DNA of 44,645 nucleotides from an uncultured Kiloniella sp. (lineage in GTDB: Bacteria > Pseudomonadota > Alphaproteobacteria > Kiloniellales > Kiloniellaceae). The position numbers and the translations under genes were made by a program. Location: positions 1-44,645 of the forward strand of contig NZ_CAKZMP010000099.1 of NCBI RefSeq assembly GCF_937128705.1, written 5' to 3'. The notes beneath the pieces were generated by a model. That model was not told the DNA's origin. It saw only the letters and a list, made by a program, of their open reading frames with translations, and did not search any database. This document shows positions 15,664-26,008 of the stretch, piece by piece. Each line of letters opens with the position of its first letter. Within the stretch, counting starts at the first letter, position 1.

Positions 15664-16848
15664 TTAAATAAGTTCGACCGCCAAAGCAGTGGCTTCACCG
15701 CCACCAATGCACAGACTTGCAATCCCTTTTGAACCGCCTGTGCGTTTTAGGGCATGTAGCAATGTGACAATCAATCTGGTGCCCGACGCACCAATCGGGT
15801 GCCCCAAAGCACAGGCCCCACCGTTGATGTTGACCTTTGCTGGATCGAGATTTAAATCTTTAATCGCAGCGAGTGTTACAATGGCAAAAGCTTCGTTAAT
15901 TTCATAGAGGTCTACGTCATTCGTAGACCAGCCTGCTTTGGCTTGAACCTTTTCAATGGCGCCGACTGGTGCTGTGGTAAACCAGCAAGGCTCTTGAGAA
16001 TGGGTTGCATGAGCTTTGATCGATGCCAGAGGTTTTAACCCCCGTTTATCAGCTTCGGATTTTCGCATTAGTATCAAGGCTGCTGCGCCATCGGAAATAG
16101 AAGATGAAGATGCGGCTGTAACTGTACCATCAGGGCGGAATGCGGGGCGAAGATTTGGAATTTTATTTGTATCAACCTTAAACGGTTGCTCATCACTTTC
16201 AACGATGGTCTCGCTTTTGCGATTTTTGACCGTTAGCGGTTCAATTTCGTCTTTGAAGTAACCAGCTTCTGTTGCCTGTTTGGCACGGTTGAGGCTTTCG
16301 ATGGCAAAATCATCTTGCTCTTGGCGGGTGGCTTTGTATTTGTCTGCGGTTGCTTCGGCAAAGGTGCCCATCAGGCCGCCTTTGTCAAAATAAGCATCTT
16401 CCAAGCCATCCATGAACATGTGATCAATAACAGTGCCGTGGCCCATACGCATGCCACCGCGTGCTTTAGGTAAGATGTAGGGTGCATTGGTCATACTTTC
16501 CATGCCACCAGCAACGACAATATCAACGCTACCTGATGAAATAGCGTCGTGCGCAAGCATCACGGTCTTCATGCCAGAACCACAGACCTTATTGATTGTT
16601 GTACAGCCTGCCGAAAGCGGCAGACCGCCTTTGATGGCTGCTTGCCTCGCCGGGGCTTGCCCTAACCCAGCAGGTAAAACACACCCCATCATAACTTCCT
16701 GAATGTCTTCAGCGTTAATTCCGGATCTTGATACGGCAGCTTTAATTGCCTCTGCACCTAAATCAGTCGTTGAAAGCGGAGATAAGGCTCCTTGAAAAGA
16801 GCCCATTGGGGTACGGGCAGCAGAAACGATAACGATTGGATCAGACAT
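15664..16848 (-). CDS. atoB: Acetyl-CoA C-acyltransferase (thiolase)
   Basis: 394 residues, a complete type II degradative/biosynthetic thiolase: nucleophile Cys89 in NKVCGSG, His350 in ALGHPIGASG and Cys380 in LCIGGGEA. It cleaves acetoacetyl-CoA (or 2-methylacetoacetyl-CoA) with CoA to acetyl-CoA units. As last gene of the leucine-degradation operon it would process acetoacetyl-CoA, although no gene for activating acetoacetate is found in the operon itself; the HSD10-like SDR just upstream suggests it could also finish isoleucine breakdown. The start ATG at 16848 follows the SDR by 62 bp. Confidence 0.9.
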   Translation of the reverse strand: MSDPIVIVSAARTPMGSFQGALSPLSTTDLGAEAIKAAVSRSGINAEDIQEVMMGCVLPAGLGQAPARQAAIKGGLPLSAGCTTINKVCGSGMKTVMLAHDAISSGSVDIVVAGGMESMTNAPYILPKARGGMRMGHGTVIDHMFMDGLEDAYFDKGGLMGTFAEATADKYKATRQEQDDFAIESLNRAKQATEAGYFKDEIEPLTVKNRKSETIVESDEQPFKVDTNKIPNLRPAFRPDGTVTAASSSSISDGAAALILMRKSEADKRGLKPLASIKAHATHSQEPCWFTTAPVGAIEKVQAKAGWSTNDVDLYEINEAFAIVTLAAIKDLNLDPAKVNINGGACALGHPIGASGTRLIVTLLHALKRTGGSKGIASLCIGGGEATALAVELI

Positions 16849-16910
16849 AAATTTTATTCCCAGTACTGTAATCTGGATTTCATCCAGATAAAGGTGTTGG
16901 TGTTCTTGAT

Positions 16911-17663
16911 TTAAGAGAGGCGGACGGCACCATCAAGGCGAATTGTAGAGCCATTGAGAAAAGCATTTTCACAAATGTGTGCAACTAGACTTGCAAATTC
17001 TTCTGGCTGTCCTAGTCTTTTTGGGTGAAGGCTTTTTTCGACCAGAGCATCTTTTACCTTGTCGGACATACCTGCAATCATCGGCGTTTCCATGATGCCA
17101 GGGGCGATTGCCATGACGCGTATTGAGCTTCGGGCCAGCTCTCTGGAAAGCGGTAGGGTCAAAGAGGCAACCCCACCTTTGGATGCGGCATAGGCCGCCT
17201 GACCAATCTGGCCTTCCCAAGCTGCAATAGAAGCCGTGTTTATAATAACACCTCGCTCGCCATCAATCTCATCGTATTGCACCATGCGTTCAGCGGCGAG
17301 ACGCATAACGTTAAATGCACCAACGAGATTGATGTCGATTGTCTTTTTGAAGAGATCCAGATCATGAGCGCCGTCTCTACCGACAAGTTTTGCCCCAGGA
17401 GCAATACCAGCACAGTTTACAACAATGCGTATGGGACCAAGCGTATCTTCAATAATCTTGACCGCTGCTTTAACAGCATCCGGATCAGTGACATCGGCTG
17501 TGACAGCTGTGGCATCAATATCCTCAGCGACACGGTTAACCCCTTCGTCGTTGAGATCCATGAGGCCACAATGCACACCTTTTGAAGCTAAATGCCTTGC
17601 AACGGCTTCGCCTAATCCGGAACCTGCGCCAGTGATCAGCGCTGTAAGACCAGATAATTTCAT
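16911..17663 (-). CDS. Short-chain 3-hydroxyacyl-CoA dehydrogenase (HSD10-like)
   Basis: 250 residues. TGAGSGLG at 11-18 and acidic Asp36 indicate NAD binding; catalytic Ser145, Tyr158 and Lys162 are present, and the C-terminus ends in the strand GSTIRLDGAVRLS. The long insert around KLVGRDGAHDLDLFKKTI and the overall pattern match 3-hydroxyacyl-CoA dehydrogenase type 2 (HSD17B10 family), which oxidises 3-hydroxy-2-methylbutyryl-CoA in isoleucine degradation and 3-hydroxybutyryl-CoA. A good AGAGGAAA ribosome site precedes the ATG. Sitting between HMG-CoA lyase and thiolase, it probably feeds the thiolase. Confidence 0.85.
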   Translation of the reverse strand: MKLSGLTALITGAGSGLGEAVARHLASKGVHCGLMDLNDEGVNRVAEDIDATAVTADVTDPDAVKAAVKIIEDTLGPIRIVVNCAGIAPGAKLVGRDGAHDLDLFKKTIDINLVGAFNVMRLAAERMVQYDEIDGERGVIINTASIAAWEGQIGQAAYAASKGGVASLTLPLSRELARSSIRVMAIAPGIMETPMIAGMSDKVKDALVEKSLHPKRLGQPEEFASLVAHICENAFLNGSTIRLDGAVRLS

Positions 17664-17695
17664 AACTTTTTTCCTCTTGTCAAAGGTCAGATTTG

Positions 17696-17705
17696 ATTAC
17701 GTAAT
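17696..17705. promoter_or_regulatory. ATTACGTAAT palindrome inside the liu operon
   Basis: A perfect 10-bp palindrome in the 56-bp gap between the HMG-CoA lyase and SDR genes. It shares the TTACGTAA core with the boxes before both MerR regulators but lacks the rest of the 19-bp box, so it may be a weak or secondary regulator site, or chance. Confidence 0.3.
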
Positions 17706-17719
17706 ACAAAGAGATGGAA

Positions 17720-18625
17720 TTATTCGTTTCGCATTGCCAAAGAGATTTTAGAATTTGGATTACGGTCTAATTTGTCGGCGATGAACCAAGCCGTTTCTAC
17801 CAACTTATCTATGTTGATTCCGGTTTCTACGGACATGCCATTGAACATATAAGCCACATCTTCGGTCGCAACATTGCCGGACGCACCACGGGCATAAGGA
17901 CACCCACCAAGACCTGCGATAGAGGCGTCAAAAACAGAAATACCGCACTGCCAAGCGGCAAAAATATTCGCCAAAGCCTGACCATAGGTGTCATGAAAAT
18001 GTCCGGCAAGTTTTGCCACGGGAACTGACTTTGAAACTGTTTGGATCATTTGTTGAGTTGCAAGGGGTGTTCCGGTGCCAATGGTATCGCCAAGGCTGAT
18101 TTCGTAGCAGCCCATCTCAAAAAGAGCTTTGGCAACGCCAGCTACTTTTTGTGGCGCAATCTGACCTTCGTAGGGACACCCCAGTACGCAAGATACATAA
18201 CCGCGTACTTTGATGTTCTTTTCTTGGGCCGCTTGAACAACGGGTTGAAACCTCTCAAGGCTTTCCTGAATAGAGCAGTTGATGTTTTTCTGAGAGAAGC
18301 TTTCTGAAGCAGCACCAAAAATAGCGACCTCTTTTACACCAGCTTCAACTGCCCGCTCAAACCCTTTGAGGTTTGGCGTTAATACAGGGTAGCTAATATC
18401 AGGCTTGCGCGTAATTCTAGAGAGGACTTCATTTGCATCAGCCATTTGAGGCACCCATTTGGGCGAAACAAAAGCAGATGCCTCAATTGCTAATAGGCCA
18501 GTATCTGACAAACGATTGATAAGCTCAATTTTTGCTTCGGCTGGGATAAGCGTTTTTTCATTCTGCAGTCCATCACGCGGGCCGACTTCGACGAGCTTTA
18601 CTTTCTGTGGGGGAGTAGGCTGCAT
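17720..18625 (-). CDS. liuE: Hydroxymethylglutaryl-CoA lyase
   Basis: 301 residues, DRE-TIM-barrel lyase cleaving HMG-CoA to acetyl-CoA and acetoacetate, the last specific step of leucine degradation. Arg17-Asp18 in [10 protein letters not shown], metal ligands His209 and His211 in GHFHDTYGQ, and catalytic Cys242 in the lyase signature [14 protein letters not shown] are all present. I place the start at the ATG at 18625, 6 nt after GGTGAGG; an earlier ATG at 18640 lies inside the carboxylase gene and has no clear ribosome site. It overlaps the end of the upstream carboxylase region only in its leader. Confidence 0.92.
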   Translation of the reverse strand: MQPTPPQKVKLVEVGPRDGLQNEKTLIPAEAKIELINRLSDTGLLAIEASAFVSPKWVPQMADANEVLSRITRKPDISYPVLTPNLKGFERAVEAGVKEVAIFGAASESFSQKNINCSIQESLERFQPVVQAAQEKNIKVRGYVSCVLGCPYEGQIAPQKVAGVAKALFEMGCYEISLGDTIGTGTPLATQQMIQTVSKSVPVAKLAGHFHDTYGQALANIFAAWQCGISVFDASIAGLGGCPYARGASGNVATEDVAYMFNGMSVETGINIDKLVETAWFIADKLDRNPNSKISLAMRNE

Positions 18626-18626
18626 T

Positions 18627-20609
18627 TTATGCCTCACCATCTAGTTCAACCAGCACATCACCTTCGTTGACCTGATCATTTACCTGCCCCAGAAAAGCTT
18701 TCACTGTGCCTTTGGTTGGGGCAACAATGGTGTGTTCCATTTTCATGGCTTCGAGAACCATCAAGGGATCACCAGCATTTACTTTGTCGTCAATGGACGC
18801 AAATATTTTGATGATTTTTCCTGGCATTGGGGCACGAAGGCCACCAGTATCTTCTTCTAGGTTTTCGGCAGCAATCAATGGATCAAACAGGTGGACCTGA
18901 TAGTGCTGATTTTCTAAGAAAATATGGCGTTCCAATTCGTGACAGATAACGGAAGCCTTGGTTATTTTACCATCTACCGTGACGGTCACTCTATCATTGT
19001 TCACCTGACCGGAAACCATGTATTCCTTTTTGTTGATCAAGAGGCTGTAACCGTCTGCGTGATATGTCGCAACGACGTTATGCTCCAAATCATTTTCGAT
19101 GAAGAGCAGTCGTTTTTGTGCTCTGCCCCCTAAACGCCATCCGTCTTGGGAACCCCAAGGTGAATGAGGATCTGATTGAGGAATGTTTGGTGTATGTCCT
19201 TGTAATTCCACAAGAGATGCGAGGATTAAGGCGAGGTCCGAAGCCGTTGATTTCTCGGGGAACAGGCTTTCCTGTTCTCTTTCTATCAAACCGGTATCCA
19301 GTTGGGCTGCTTTAAAAGGAGGCACATTGGCAAGTCGATTAAGGAAAGCGACGTTGGTTTCAAGCCCGACGATATGTGTGTCGTTAAGGGCCGAACTTAG
19401 TCTGTCCAGTGCTTTTTCCCGTGTTTCATCCCATGTAATTAGTTTGGCGATCATCGGATCGTAATGTGGCGAGACAACACCACCTTGTTCGACACCAGCA
19501 TCAATGCGAATGTTTTCAGAGGCGGTTGGAAATGTCAGGCGAACCAGTTTTCCTGTCGCAGGGAGAAATCCATTATCAGGATCTTCGGCATAGATCCGGG
19601 CTTCAAATGCATGGCCGGATAGTGAAATTTCATCCTGTTTTGCTGGAAGAGGTTCTCCGGCTGCGATACGAAATTGCCATTCAACAAGATCGAGCCCTGT
19701 AATAAGTTCTGTAACAGGGTGTTCTACCTGTAGGCGTGTATTCATTTCCATGAAATAAAATTCGCCATTTGGGGCAAGAAGAAATTCTACGGTACCTGCG
19801 CCACGATATCCTACAGCTTCTGCAGCCGCGATCGCAGCTTTGTGCATGGCATCGCGGGTTTCATCACTTAATCCGGGGGCGGGGGCCTCTTCGATAACTT
19901 TTTGATGGCGGCGTTGAGACGAACAATCACGTTCGAACAGATGGATTGTGTTGCCATGGTTATCAGCAAAAACCTGTATTTCTACGTGGCGCGGATTTTC
20001 GATGAATTTTTCAATGAGAACACGGTCATCGCCAAACGCTGCTTTTGATTCTCGCTGACAAGATGCAAGCGCTTCTTCAAACTGTTCAGCTTTGTGCACG
20101 ATCCGCATGCCTTTACCCCCACCACCAGCAGAGGCCTTGATCATTACAGGGTAGCCAATTTTCTTTGCTTGCTCGACAAGGTGAGCCGTGTCTTGGTTTT
20201 CGTCCTCATACCCCGGCGATAAAGGAACACCGGCTTCTCGCATCAGGCGTTTGGAAGCTGATTTATCCCCCATGTCGATAATTGACGATGCTGGCGGGCC
20301 AATAAAGACAATATCATTCTGAGCACAATTGTTGGCAAAGCTGGCATTCTCAGAAAGAAATCCATAGCCGGGGTGAATAGCCTGAGCACCTGTTGCCTTT
20401 GCTACATCGAGTATTTTATCTGCGAGGAGATAGCTTTCCGCAGGAGGTGGAGGACCTATATGGACGGCTTCGTCGGCTTCCTGTACAAAGGGCGCATCCC
20501 GATCTGCGTCTGAATAGACGGCAACGGTTTTTACGCCCATTAAATGGGCGGTCCTGATTATGCGTCTGGCGATTTCACCACGGTTTGCAATAAGGATTTT
20601 ATTAAACAT
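18627..20609 (-). CDS. liuD: Methylcrotonyl-CoA carboxylase, biotin-carrying alpha subunit
   Basis: 660 residues with an N-terminal biotin carboxylase ([15 protein letters not shown] near 8-22; ATP-grasp glycine loop [14 protein letters not shown] near 160-173; [14 protein letters not shown] near 288-301), a linking beta-rich domain and a C-terminal biotinyl domain with the biotin lysine Lys623 in EAMKMEH. It carboxylates biotin with bicarbonate and ATP and works with the beta subunit to turn 3-methylcrotonyl-CoA into 3-methylglutaconyl-CoA. Length and order are typical. It lies between the hydratase and lyase genes of the same pathway. Confidence 0.93.
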   Translation of the reverse strand: MFNKILIANRGEIARRIIRTAHLMGVKTVAVYSDADRDAPFVQEADEAVHIGPPPPAESYLLADKILDVAKATGAQAIHPGYGFLSENASFANNCAQNDIVFIGPPASSIIDMGDKSASKRLMREAGVPLSPGYEDENQDTAHLVEQAKKIGYPVMIKASAGGGGKGMRIVHKAEQFEEALASCQRESKAAFGDDRVLIEKFIENPRHVEIQVFADNHGNTIHLFERDCSSQRRHQKVIEEAPAPGLSDETRDAMHKAAIAAAEAVGYRGAGTVEFLLAPNGEFYFMEMNTRLQVEHPVTELITGLDLVEWQFRIAAGEPLPAKQDEISLSGHAFEARIYAEDPDNGFLPATGKLVRLTFPTASENIRIDAGVEQGGVVSPHYDPMIAKLITWDETREKALDRLSSALNDTHIVGLETNVAFLNRLANVPPFKAAQLDTGLIEREQESLFPEKSTASDLALILASLVELQGHTPNIPQSDPHSPWGSQDGWRLGGRAQKRLLFIENDLEHNVVATYHADGYSLLINKKEYMVSGQVNNDRVTVTVDGKITKASVICHELERHIFLENQHYQVHLFDPLIAAENLEEDTGGLRAPMPGKIIKIFASIDDKVNAGDPLMVLEAMKMEHTIVAPTKGTVKAFLGQVNDQVNEGDVLVELDGEA

Positions 20610-20635
20610 TCAATTCTTCCTGATCCAAGTCCGAT

Positions 20636-21421
20636 TTAGGCGACCCAATAAGCTTTGCGTTTTTCGAAGAAAGCGCTGAGACCTTCGCGTCCCTCGGGCT
20701 TTAACCGTTGTTGAGCGATGAGTTCAGCTGTTTCATTCATTAAGGTATCGTCGAGTTGTCGATGACTAACCGTTTTAATAAGCTTCTTTGCCACATGAAG
20801 GGCGTCAGGTGCCGCAAGACCCAAAGATGACAATAGGTCTTCTATGGTTTGGTCCAGTTTCTCATCAAGACAGCTTTCATGAACAAAGCCGATATCGGCT
20901 GCTTTATCCGATTTAAAAATTTCAGCGGTCAGGAAGTACCGTCGGGCTTGTCTTTCTCCCATAGCAGCCACGACATAAGGTGCAATAGTCGCAGGAACCA
21001 GCCCGAGCTTTACTTCAGACAAGCAAAATTTGGCGTATTCCCCTGCAATTGCGATGTCTGCCACTGCTGTAAGACCAACGCCGCCTCCAAATGCGGCCCC
21101 CTGTACACGTGCGATAACAGGTTTAGGGCATTCAGCTATAGTATTGAGCATGTGGGCGAGCTTGAGCGCGTCGACCCGGTTTTCTTCTTCTGTAAAATTT
21201 GCTGCGCGTTTCATCCAGCCGAGATCGGCACCGGCACTGAAGCTCTTACCTCTGCCACCCAGCACAATTGCCCTTATGTCAGGATTTTTACCCAATTCAT
21301 TAAAGGCCTGGGTTAATTCTGCGATCATTACTTCATCAAGCGCATTGTGGACTTCCGGGCGGTTCATCCAAACCCATGCATTAGATGATTTGATTTCTAT
21401 TTCAAGTGTTTGATAGGTCAT
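20636..21421 (-). CDS. liuC: Methylglutaconyl-CoA hydratase (crotonase family)
   Basis: 261 residues of the crotonase fold, with NRPEVHNALD (about 21-30), the oxyanion motif GGRGKSFSAGADLGWMKRAA and GAAFGGGVGLTAVADIAIA. Genes at this place in liu operons encode the enzyme hydrating 3-methylglutaconyl-CoA to HMG-CoA; that assignment rests on context plus family. I use the ATG at 21421, after AGGA; an upstream GTG at 21442 would overlap the beta subunit and adds seven residues not typical of the family. Confidence 0.88.
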   Translation of the reverse strand: MTYQTLEIEIKSSNAWVWMNRPEVHNALDEVMIAELTQAFNELGKNPDIRAIVLGGRGKSFSAGADLGWMKRAANFTEEENRVDALKLAHMLNTIAECPKPVIARVQGAAFGGGVGLTAVADIAIAGEYAKFCLSEVKLGLVPATIAPYVVAAMGERQARRYFLTAEIFKSDKAADIGFVHESCLDEKLDQTIEDLLSSLGLAAPDALHVAKKLIKTVSHRQLDDTLMNETAELIAQQRLKPEGREGLSAFFEKRKAYWVA

Positions 21422-21425
21422 ATCA

Positions 21426-23033
21426 TTACATCCTGAAGACACCGAATTTGGTGTCTTCTATTGGTGCATTAAGGGAAGCTGACAAGCCAAGGGCTAGAAC
21501 CCGACGCGTTCGAGCGGGATCAAATACACCATCGTCCCAAAGACGTGCAGACGCGTAATAAGGCGAACTCTGTTCTTCGAACATGTCGAGCATTGGTTGT
21601 TTAAATTCTTTTTCTTCCTCTGCTGACCAACTACCACCTTTTGCTTCGATATTGTCACGGCGAAGTGTGGACATGACTGATGCAGCCTGTTCACCGCCCA
21701 TAACCGAAATGCGTGAATTCGGCCACATCCATAAGAAGCGCGGCTGATAAGCTCTGCCGCACATGCCATAGTTACCAGCCCCGAAGCTTCCCCCGATCAG
21801 AACAGTGAACTTCGGTACATTTGCTGTCGCAACGGCGGTAACCATTTTGGCTCCATCTTTTGCGATACCGCCTGTCTCGTACTTACGGCCAATCATAAAG
21901 CCGGAAATGTTCTGTAGGAAAACAAGCGGAATACCCCGTTGCGCACAAAGCTCTATAAAGTGGGCCGCTTTCTGGGCACTTTCTGAAAAGAGAATACCGT
22001 TATTGGCAACAATACCGACAGGATAGCCCCATATGCGTGAAAAGCCACAGACAATACTGGTACCGTAACGGGCTTTGAACTCATCGAAACGAGACCCGTC
22101 AACAATGCGGGCAATGACTTCGCGCACATCATAGGGTGTTTTTAGGTCACTGGGGACAACACCATAAATTTCCTTGGGATCATAGAGCGGCTCTTCAGGC
22201 TTGGACAGATTGAGCTGGTTGGGTTTTTGCCAATTCAAATTGTCAACAACATGTCGGGCGATGGTCAGAGCATGTGCATCATTTTCAGCCATATGGTCCG
22301 CGACACCGGACAGACGAGTATGAACATCTGCGCCACCAAGATCCTCGGCCGAGACAATTTCGCCTGTTGCTGCTTTTACGAGGGGAGGACCGCCCAGGAA
22401 GATTGTCCCCTGTTCCTTGACGATAATTGTTTCGTCAGACATGGCCGGTACATAAGCACCACCAGCAGTACAAGACCCCATGACAACGGCGATTTGGGGG
22501 ATACCCATGGAAGACATCTGGGCCTGATTATAGAATATCCGACCAAAGTGATCTCTATCAGGGAAAACTTCGTCTTGGTTGGGAAGGTTTGCGCCACCTG
22601 AATCAACCAGATAAATACAAGGGAGCCTGTTTTCCTGTGCAATTTCCTGAGCCCGCAGATGCTTTTTAACGGTCATGGGGTAGTAAGTACCACCTTTGAC
22701 CGTTGCATCGTTTGCCAAAATCATACATTCGACACCGGATACTAAACCAATGCCCGCAATAACACCTGCGGCGGCAATGTTGGCATCGTACATGTTATGG
22801 GCAGCTATCGGTGAGATCTCTAAAAAAGGCGAGCCGGGATCCAGCAAAGCCTCAACGCGTTCTCTTGGAAGCATTTTCCCACGAGAAAGGTGCTTTTCGC
22901 GTGCTTTTTCCGGGCCGCCTTTTGCTGTTTCAGCCAAGATGTTGTTCAGATTATCTACCAAGCCCTGCATATGAGCAGCATTGGCCTTGAATTCTTCTGA
23001 TCTAGGTGAAATTTTAGAACGTATGACAGACAT
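21426..23033 (-). CDS. liuB: Methylcrotonyl-CoA carboxylase, carboxyltransferase beta subunit
   Basis: 535 residues, the two crotonase-like lobes of acyl-CoA carboxyltransferases. Visible markers are [12 protein letters not shown], the acyl-CoA-side [14 protein letters not shown] and [14 protein letters not shown] in the first lobe, and [20 protein letters not shown] and [20 protein letters not shown] in the second. It transfers the carboxyl from biotin to 3-methylcrotonyl-CoA. The [14 protein letters not shown] stretch is typical of methylcrotonyl rather than propionyl enzymes. Its start overlaps the stop of the dehydrogenase gene by 1 nt (TAATG). Confidence 0.93.
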   Translation of the reverse strand: MSVIRSKISPRSEEFKANAAHMQGLVDNLNNILAETAKGGPEKAREKHLSRGKMLPRERVEALLDPGSPFLEISPIAAHNMYDANIAAAGVIAGIGLVSGVECMILANDATVKGGTYYPMTVKKHLRAQEIAQENRLPCIYLVDSGGANLPNQDEVFPDRDHFGRIFYNQAQMSSMGIPQIAVVMGSCTAGGAYVPAMSDETIIVKEQGTIFLGGPPLVKAATGEIVSAEDLGGADVHTRLSGVADHMAENDAHALTIARHVVDNLNWQKPNQLNLSKPEEPLYDPKEIYGVVPSDLKTPYDVREVIARIVDGSRFDEFKARYGTSIVCGFSRIWGYPVGIVANNGILFSESAQKAAHFIELCAQRGIPLVFLQNISGFMIGRKYETGGIAKDGAKMVTAVATANVPKFTVLIGGSFGAGNYGMCGRAYQPRFLWMWPNSRISVMGGEQAASVMSTLRRDNIEAKGGSWSAEEEKEFKQPMLDMFEEQSSPYYASARLWDDGVFDPARTRRVLALGLSASLNAPIEDTKFGVFRM

Positions 23034-24208
23034 TAGGCTGTCTCCCCAAAGAGTTCCCGACCGATAAGGTATCTACGGATTTCGCTGGTACCTGCGCCAA
23101 TTTCATAGAGCTTGGCATCGCGCCATAAACGGCCAGTCGGGAATTCGTTGATATAGCCATTGCCGCCCAGAACCTGAATTGATTCGCCGGCCATCCATGT
23201 GGCTTTTTCTGCGGAATAGAGGATAGCACCAGCTGCATCTTTTCGGGTTGTCTCGCCACGATCACAGGCTTGCCCAACGGCATATACATAGGATCGACAG
23301 GCGTTCCACGTTGCGTAGATATCTGCCATTTTACCTTGCATCAATTGAAACTCGCCGATGGCTTTGCCAAATTGTTTCCGCTCGTGGATGTAGGGGACAA
23401 TGATATCCAGACAAGACGACATAATACCCAAGGGGCCACCAGATAAAACCGCACGTTCATAGTCCAGACCAGACATGAGTACGCGTACGCCACCGTTTAA
23501 GTCACCAAGAATATTTTCTTCCGGGACTTCACAGTCTTGAAAGACAAGTTCACCGGTGTTTGACCCACGCATGCCAAGTTTGTCCAGCTTTTGGGCAACA
23601 GAAAAACCGGGGAAATCCTTTTCGATAATAAAAGCGGTGATACCTTTTGGCCCTGCTTCGGGATCAGTTTTGGCATAAACAACCAACGTATCGGCATCAG
23701 GGCCGTTTGTGATCCACATTTTGTTCCCGTTCAGAACATAGCGATCACCCTTTTTTTCTGCCTTAAGGCGCATGGAAACAACGTCAGAACCAGCACCGGG
23801 CTCTGACATGGCTAAGGCACCCACATGTTCTCCGGTGATTAGTTTTGGCAAGTACTTGGATTTTTGCGCGTCGGTTCCGTTACGTTTGATCTGATTGACA
23901 CAGAGATTTGAATGGGCGCCATAGGATAGAGCAACAGATGCTGAAGCACGACTGAGCTCTTCCATTGTGACAATATGGGCGAGGTATCCCATACCGCTGC
24001 CGCCATAGCTTTCATCGGCAGTGATTCCCAATAGTCCCATGTCACCCATTTTACGCCACAGGTCCATGGGAAATTCGTTGGTTTCATCAATCTCGGCAGC
24101 ACGGGGGGCGATTTCTGCATCAGCAAAGGCTTTGACGCTATCTCGCAACATGTCGATTTCTTCACCGAGGTTGAAGTTTAGACTTGGGAAGTTATGGCCT
24201 GTACTCAT
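23033..24208 (-). CDS. liuA: Isovaleryl-CoA dehydrogenase
   Basis: 391 residues, an FAD acyl-CoA dehydrogenase: [14 protein letters not shown] (133-146) and [13 protein letters not shown] (165-177) form the flavin/substrate region. The catalytic base is Glu251 in the [13 protein letters not shown] segment, the position special to isovaleryl-CoA dehydrogenases, while the usual C-terminal Glu of other family members is replaced (GAGTSEIRR). It oxidises isovaleryl-CoA to 3-methylcrotonyl-CoA and passes electrons to ETF (not encoded here). Second enzyme gene of the operon, 24 bp after the thioesterase gene. Confidence 0.95.
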   Translation of the reverse strand: MSTGHNFPSLNFNLGEEIDMLRDSVKAFADAEIAPRAAEIDETNEFPMDLWRKMGDMGLLGITADESYGGSGMGYLAHIVTMEELSRASASVALSYGAHSNLCVNQIKRNGTDAQKSKYLPKLITGEHVGALAMSEPGAGSDVVSMRLKAEKKGDRYVLNGNKMWITNGPDADTLVVYAKTDPEAGPKGITAFIIEKDFPGFSVAQKLDKLGMRGSNTGELVFQDCEVPEENILGDLNGGVRVLMSGLDYERAVLSGGPLGIMSSCLDIIVPYIHERKQFGKAIGEFQLMQGKMADIYATWNACRSYVYAVGQACDRGETTRKDAAGAILYSAEKATWMAGESIQVLGGNGYINEFPTGRLWRDAKLYEIGAGTSEIRRYLIGRELFGETA

Positions 24209-24232
24209 GATTTTTATCTCCAGTGAGGAAAT

Positions 24233-24733
24233 TTAGTTTGCTGTACTTGTTTTTTGAATTTTTGCGATAGTCGCGGCGACGTCAGGTTTGTTTTCCATAC
24301 GCATAAAGGTGCCTTGAGCCGCGGCAACATGGACTTCTGAATTATCGTTTTGCAGGGCGTAAACATCCATGCGGGCGATTGTAACACGTCTGCCTGCTCT
24401 GAGGACGGTGCCTTTGCCAATTAATTTTTTTCCTGCGCCGGGTGCCATCATGTTGATTTTGTATTCTACTGTCAGAATTGAGTCATTTTCTTCTATCAAT
24501 GTGTAGGTGGCATAGCCCCCCACATAATCAGCAAGGGCACCGATAACCCCACCTTGAAAGAAGCCATGGTGTTGGGACAGTTCGGGACGAAATGGCAGCT
24601 CCATTTCGACGTAACCAGGTTCAATGACGGTTAACTCTGCACCAAGTGTTTTGCCGAAACCTGTATTGTTGTAGCTATCGCGAATGAGATCAGCGTAGTC
24701 CGGGTTTCGAGGTTCAAAGTGTGTTTTGGTCAT
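24233..24733 (-). CDS. PaaI-type hotdog thioesterase
   Basis: 166 residues with the hotdog-fold motif QHHGFFQGGVIGALADYVGG (about 54-73) and the strand TVEYKINMMAPGAGKKLIGKG, matching PaaI/acyl-CoA thioesterases that act as tetramers in the cytosol. In catabolic operons such enzymes free CoA from dead-end thioesters. It is placed between the regulator and isovaleryl-CoA dehydrogenase and is presumably cotranscribed with both; this thioesterase is not part of the core leucine pathway. Confidence 0.8.
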   Translation of the reverse strand: MTKTHFEPRNPDYADLIRDSYNNTGFGKTLGAELTVIEPGYVEMELPFRPELSQHHGFFQGGVIGALADYVGGYATYTLIEENDSILTVEYKINMMAPGAGKKLIGKGTVLRAGRRVTIARMDVYALQNDNSEVHVAAAQGTFMRMENKPDVAATIAKIQKTSTAN

Positions 24734-24771
24734 CGGTTCTTCCCTGTGTTCTTTTATTTTAGCTCGGGTTT

Positions 24772-25155
24772 TTATTTTAATTCATTGAGCCGTTGTTGAA
24801 CGGAGCTATTCACCTGATTAAGTTCTTCCAGAGTTTCCAGAATGTCTTTTTGTTTTTGTTCCAGCTCTGCCTGTCGTTCAGCGATGCGCCCCTGTAGTTT
24901 CTCGAGTTGTCCGCGCTCCCCTGGGGCATGATCATACATTTCGATGATCTCTCTGACTTCTGCCAAGCTAAACCCCAGACGCTTCCCTCTTAGAATGAGC
25001 TTTAATCGTGTTCTGTCCCTTGGTGTATATAGACGCTTCCGAGCTTGCCGTTCGGGGTTGAGAAGTTTCTCATCCTCATAAAACCTGAGAGTACGCGTGG
25101 TAATCCCAAATTCTGCGGTGAGTTCCGTAATAGTATAGTAGCGTCTTTTTGTCAT
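24772..25155 (-). CDS. liuR: MerR-family regulator of the liu operon
   Basis: 127 residues: an N-terminal MerR winged helix (YTITELTAEFGITTRTLRFY, 7-26), KRLYTPRDRTRLKLILRGKRL region and a glutamine/glutamate-rich coiled coil (about 78-125). LiuR is the established MerR-type repressor of leucine/isovalerate genes in proteobacteria; the position as first gene of the liu operon fits exactly. Its ATG lies 4 nt after the predicted -10 box, implying a leaderless or nearly leaderless mRNA. The paralogue at 4815 has the same layout. Confidence 0.9.
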   Translation of the reverse strand: MTKRRYYTITELTAEFGITTRTLRFYEDEKLLNPERQARKRLYTPRDRTRLKLILRGKRLGFSLAEVREIIEMYDHAPGERGQLEKLQGRIAERQAELEQKQKDILETLEELNQVNSSVQQRLNELK

Positions 25156-25159
25156 TTTG

Positions 25160-25190
25160 ATAGTATTTATGCATTTTACGTAAACGTCAA
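25160..25190 (-). promoter_or_regulatory. liuR promoter/operator box
   Basis: On the minus strand TTGACGTTTACGTAAAATG (25190-25172) begins with a -35 box TTGACG; after a 19-bp spacer comes TACTAT (25165-25160). A 19-bp spacer is the hallmark of MerR-controlled promoters, and the palindromic TTACGTAA core lies within it. The start codon at 25155 follows after 4 nt. The rest of the 194-bp gap up to 25349 is AT-rich with no gene. Confidence 0.7.
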
Positions 25191-25349
25191 TTAAATTGTT
25201 ATATATTAATTATAACAAGTAGTTGTGTTTTTGTTTGATGAGGATTTTGTTGTTTAAGTTAGGTGTAGGTTCTTGTTTTTTTTAATAAAAATCCTATTTT
25301 GTAATTTCTTGATTGGCATCCCCTTTATTTTGTTCTCAGAGAGTAATAA

Positions 25350-25949
25350 ATGACTTTGTCGCAAAGCATTCCGAGTATTTCGGTTGTTGATATCAATAAC
25401 CTTGAGATTGAAACCGAGAGATTAATTCTGAGGCGTTTTAAAAGCGATGATCTTGATTCTCTATACAAACTTCGAAATCAGGGGGATGTTGTTCGTTATC
25501 TATACGAAGAAGAGCAGACCCTGGACGAAACAAGGAGAACCCTTGATAAGCGGCTAGAGATGAATAGCCTTAACAAAGACAATGACACGTTAATCTTAGC
25601 TGTAGAAGAAAAGAGAACAGGTGATTTTGTCGGCGATCTTATTCTCATTTTAACCAGTGCTACTTTTTCTCAAGGCGAGATTGGTTTTGTATTCAATCCA
25701 AAATTCCATGGAAAAGGTTACGGGTTTGAGGCATCAAAAGAGATCTTGCGTTATGGTTTTGAGGATCTTGGATTACATCGCATAGTTGGGCGTTGCGATG
25801 GGCGAAACAAAGCTTCGGCCGCTTTAATGAAAAAACTTGGGTTAAAGCAAGAAGCCCATCTTATAGAGAATGAGTGGATTAAGGGCTGCTGGACGGATGA
25901 ACTGGTTTTCGCCATGCGTCATTCTCAATGGGATGACCTGACGGTGTGA
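25350..25949 (+). CDS. GNAT-family N-acetyltransferase (RimJ/RimL type)
   Basis: 199 residues. IETERLILRRFKSDD (about 20-34) is the typical opening of RimJ/RimL-like acetyltransferases; FVFNPKFHGKGYGFEASKEIL holds the acetyl-CoA pyrophosphate loop (HGKGYG), and GRCDGRNKASAALMKKLG the last core helix. It acetylates an unknown amine, perhaps a protein N-terminus or small metabolite. It stands alone between the liu promoter region and the phytase-like gene. Confidence 0.85.
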   Translation: MTLSQSIPSISVVDINNLEIETERLILRRFKSDDLDSLYKLRNQGDVVRYLYEEEQTLDETRRTLDKRLEMNSLNKDNDTLILAVEEKRTGDFVGDLILILTSATFSQGEIGFVFNPKFHGKGYGFEASKEILRYGFEDLGLHRIVGRCDGRNKASAALMKKLGLKQEAHLIENEWIKGCWTDELVFAMRHSQWDDLTV

Positions 25950-26008
25950 CCAAGCGTCATAAGCTTTTAATAACTACCAAAATCTCCTAAAACGGTAACT
26001 TCCAAAAA

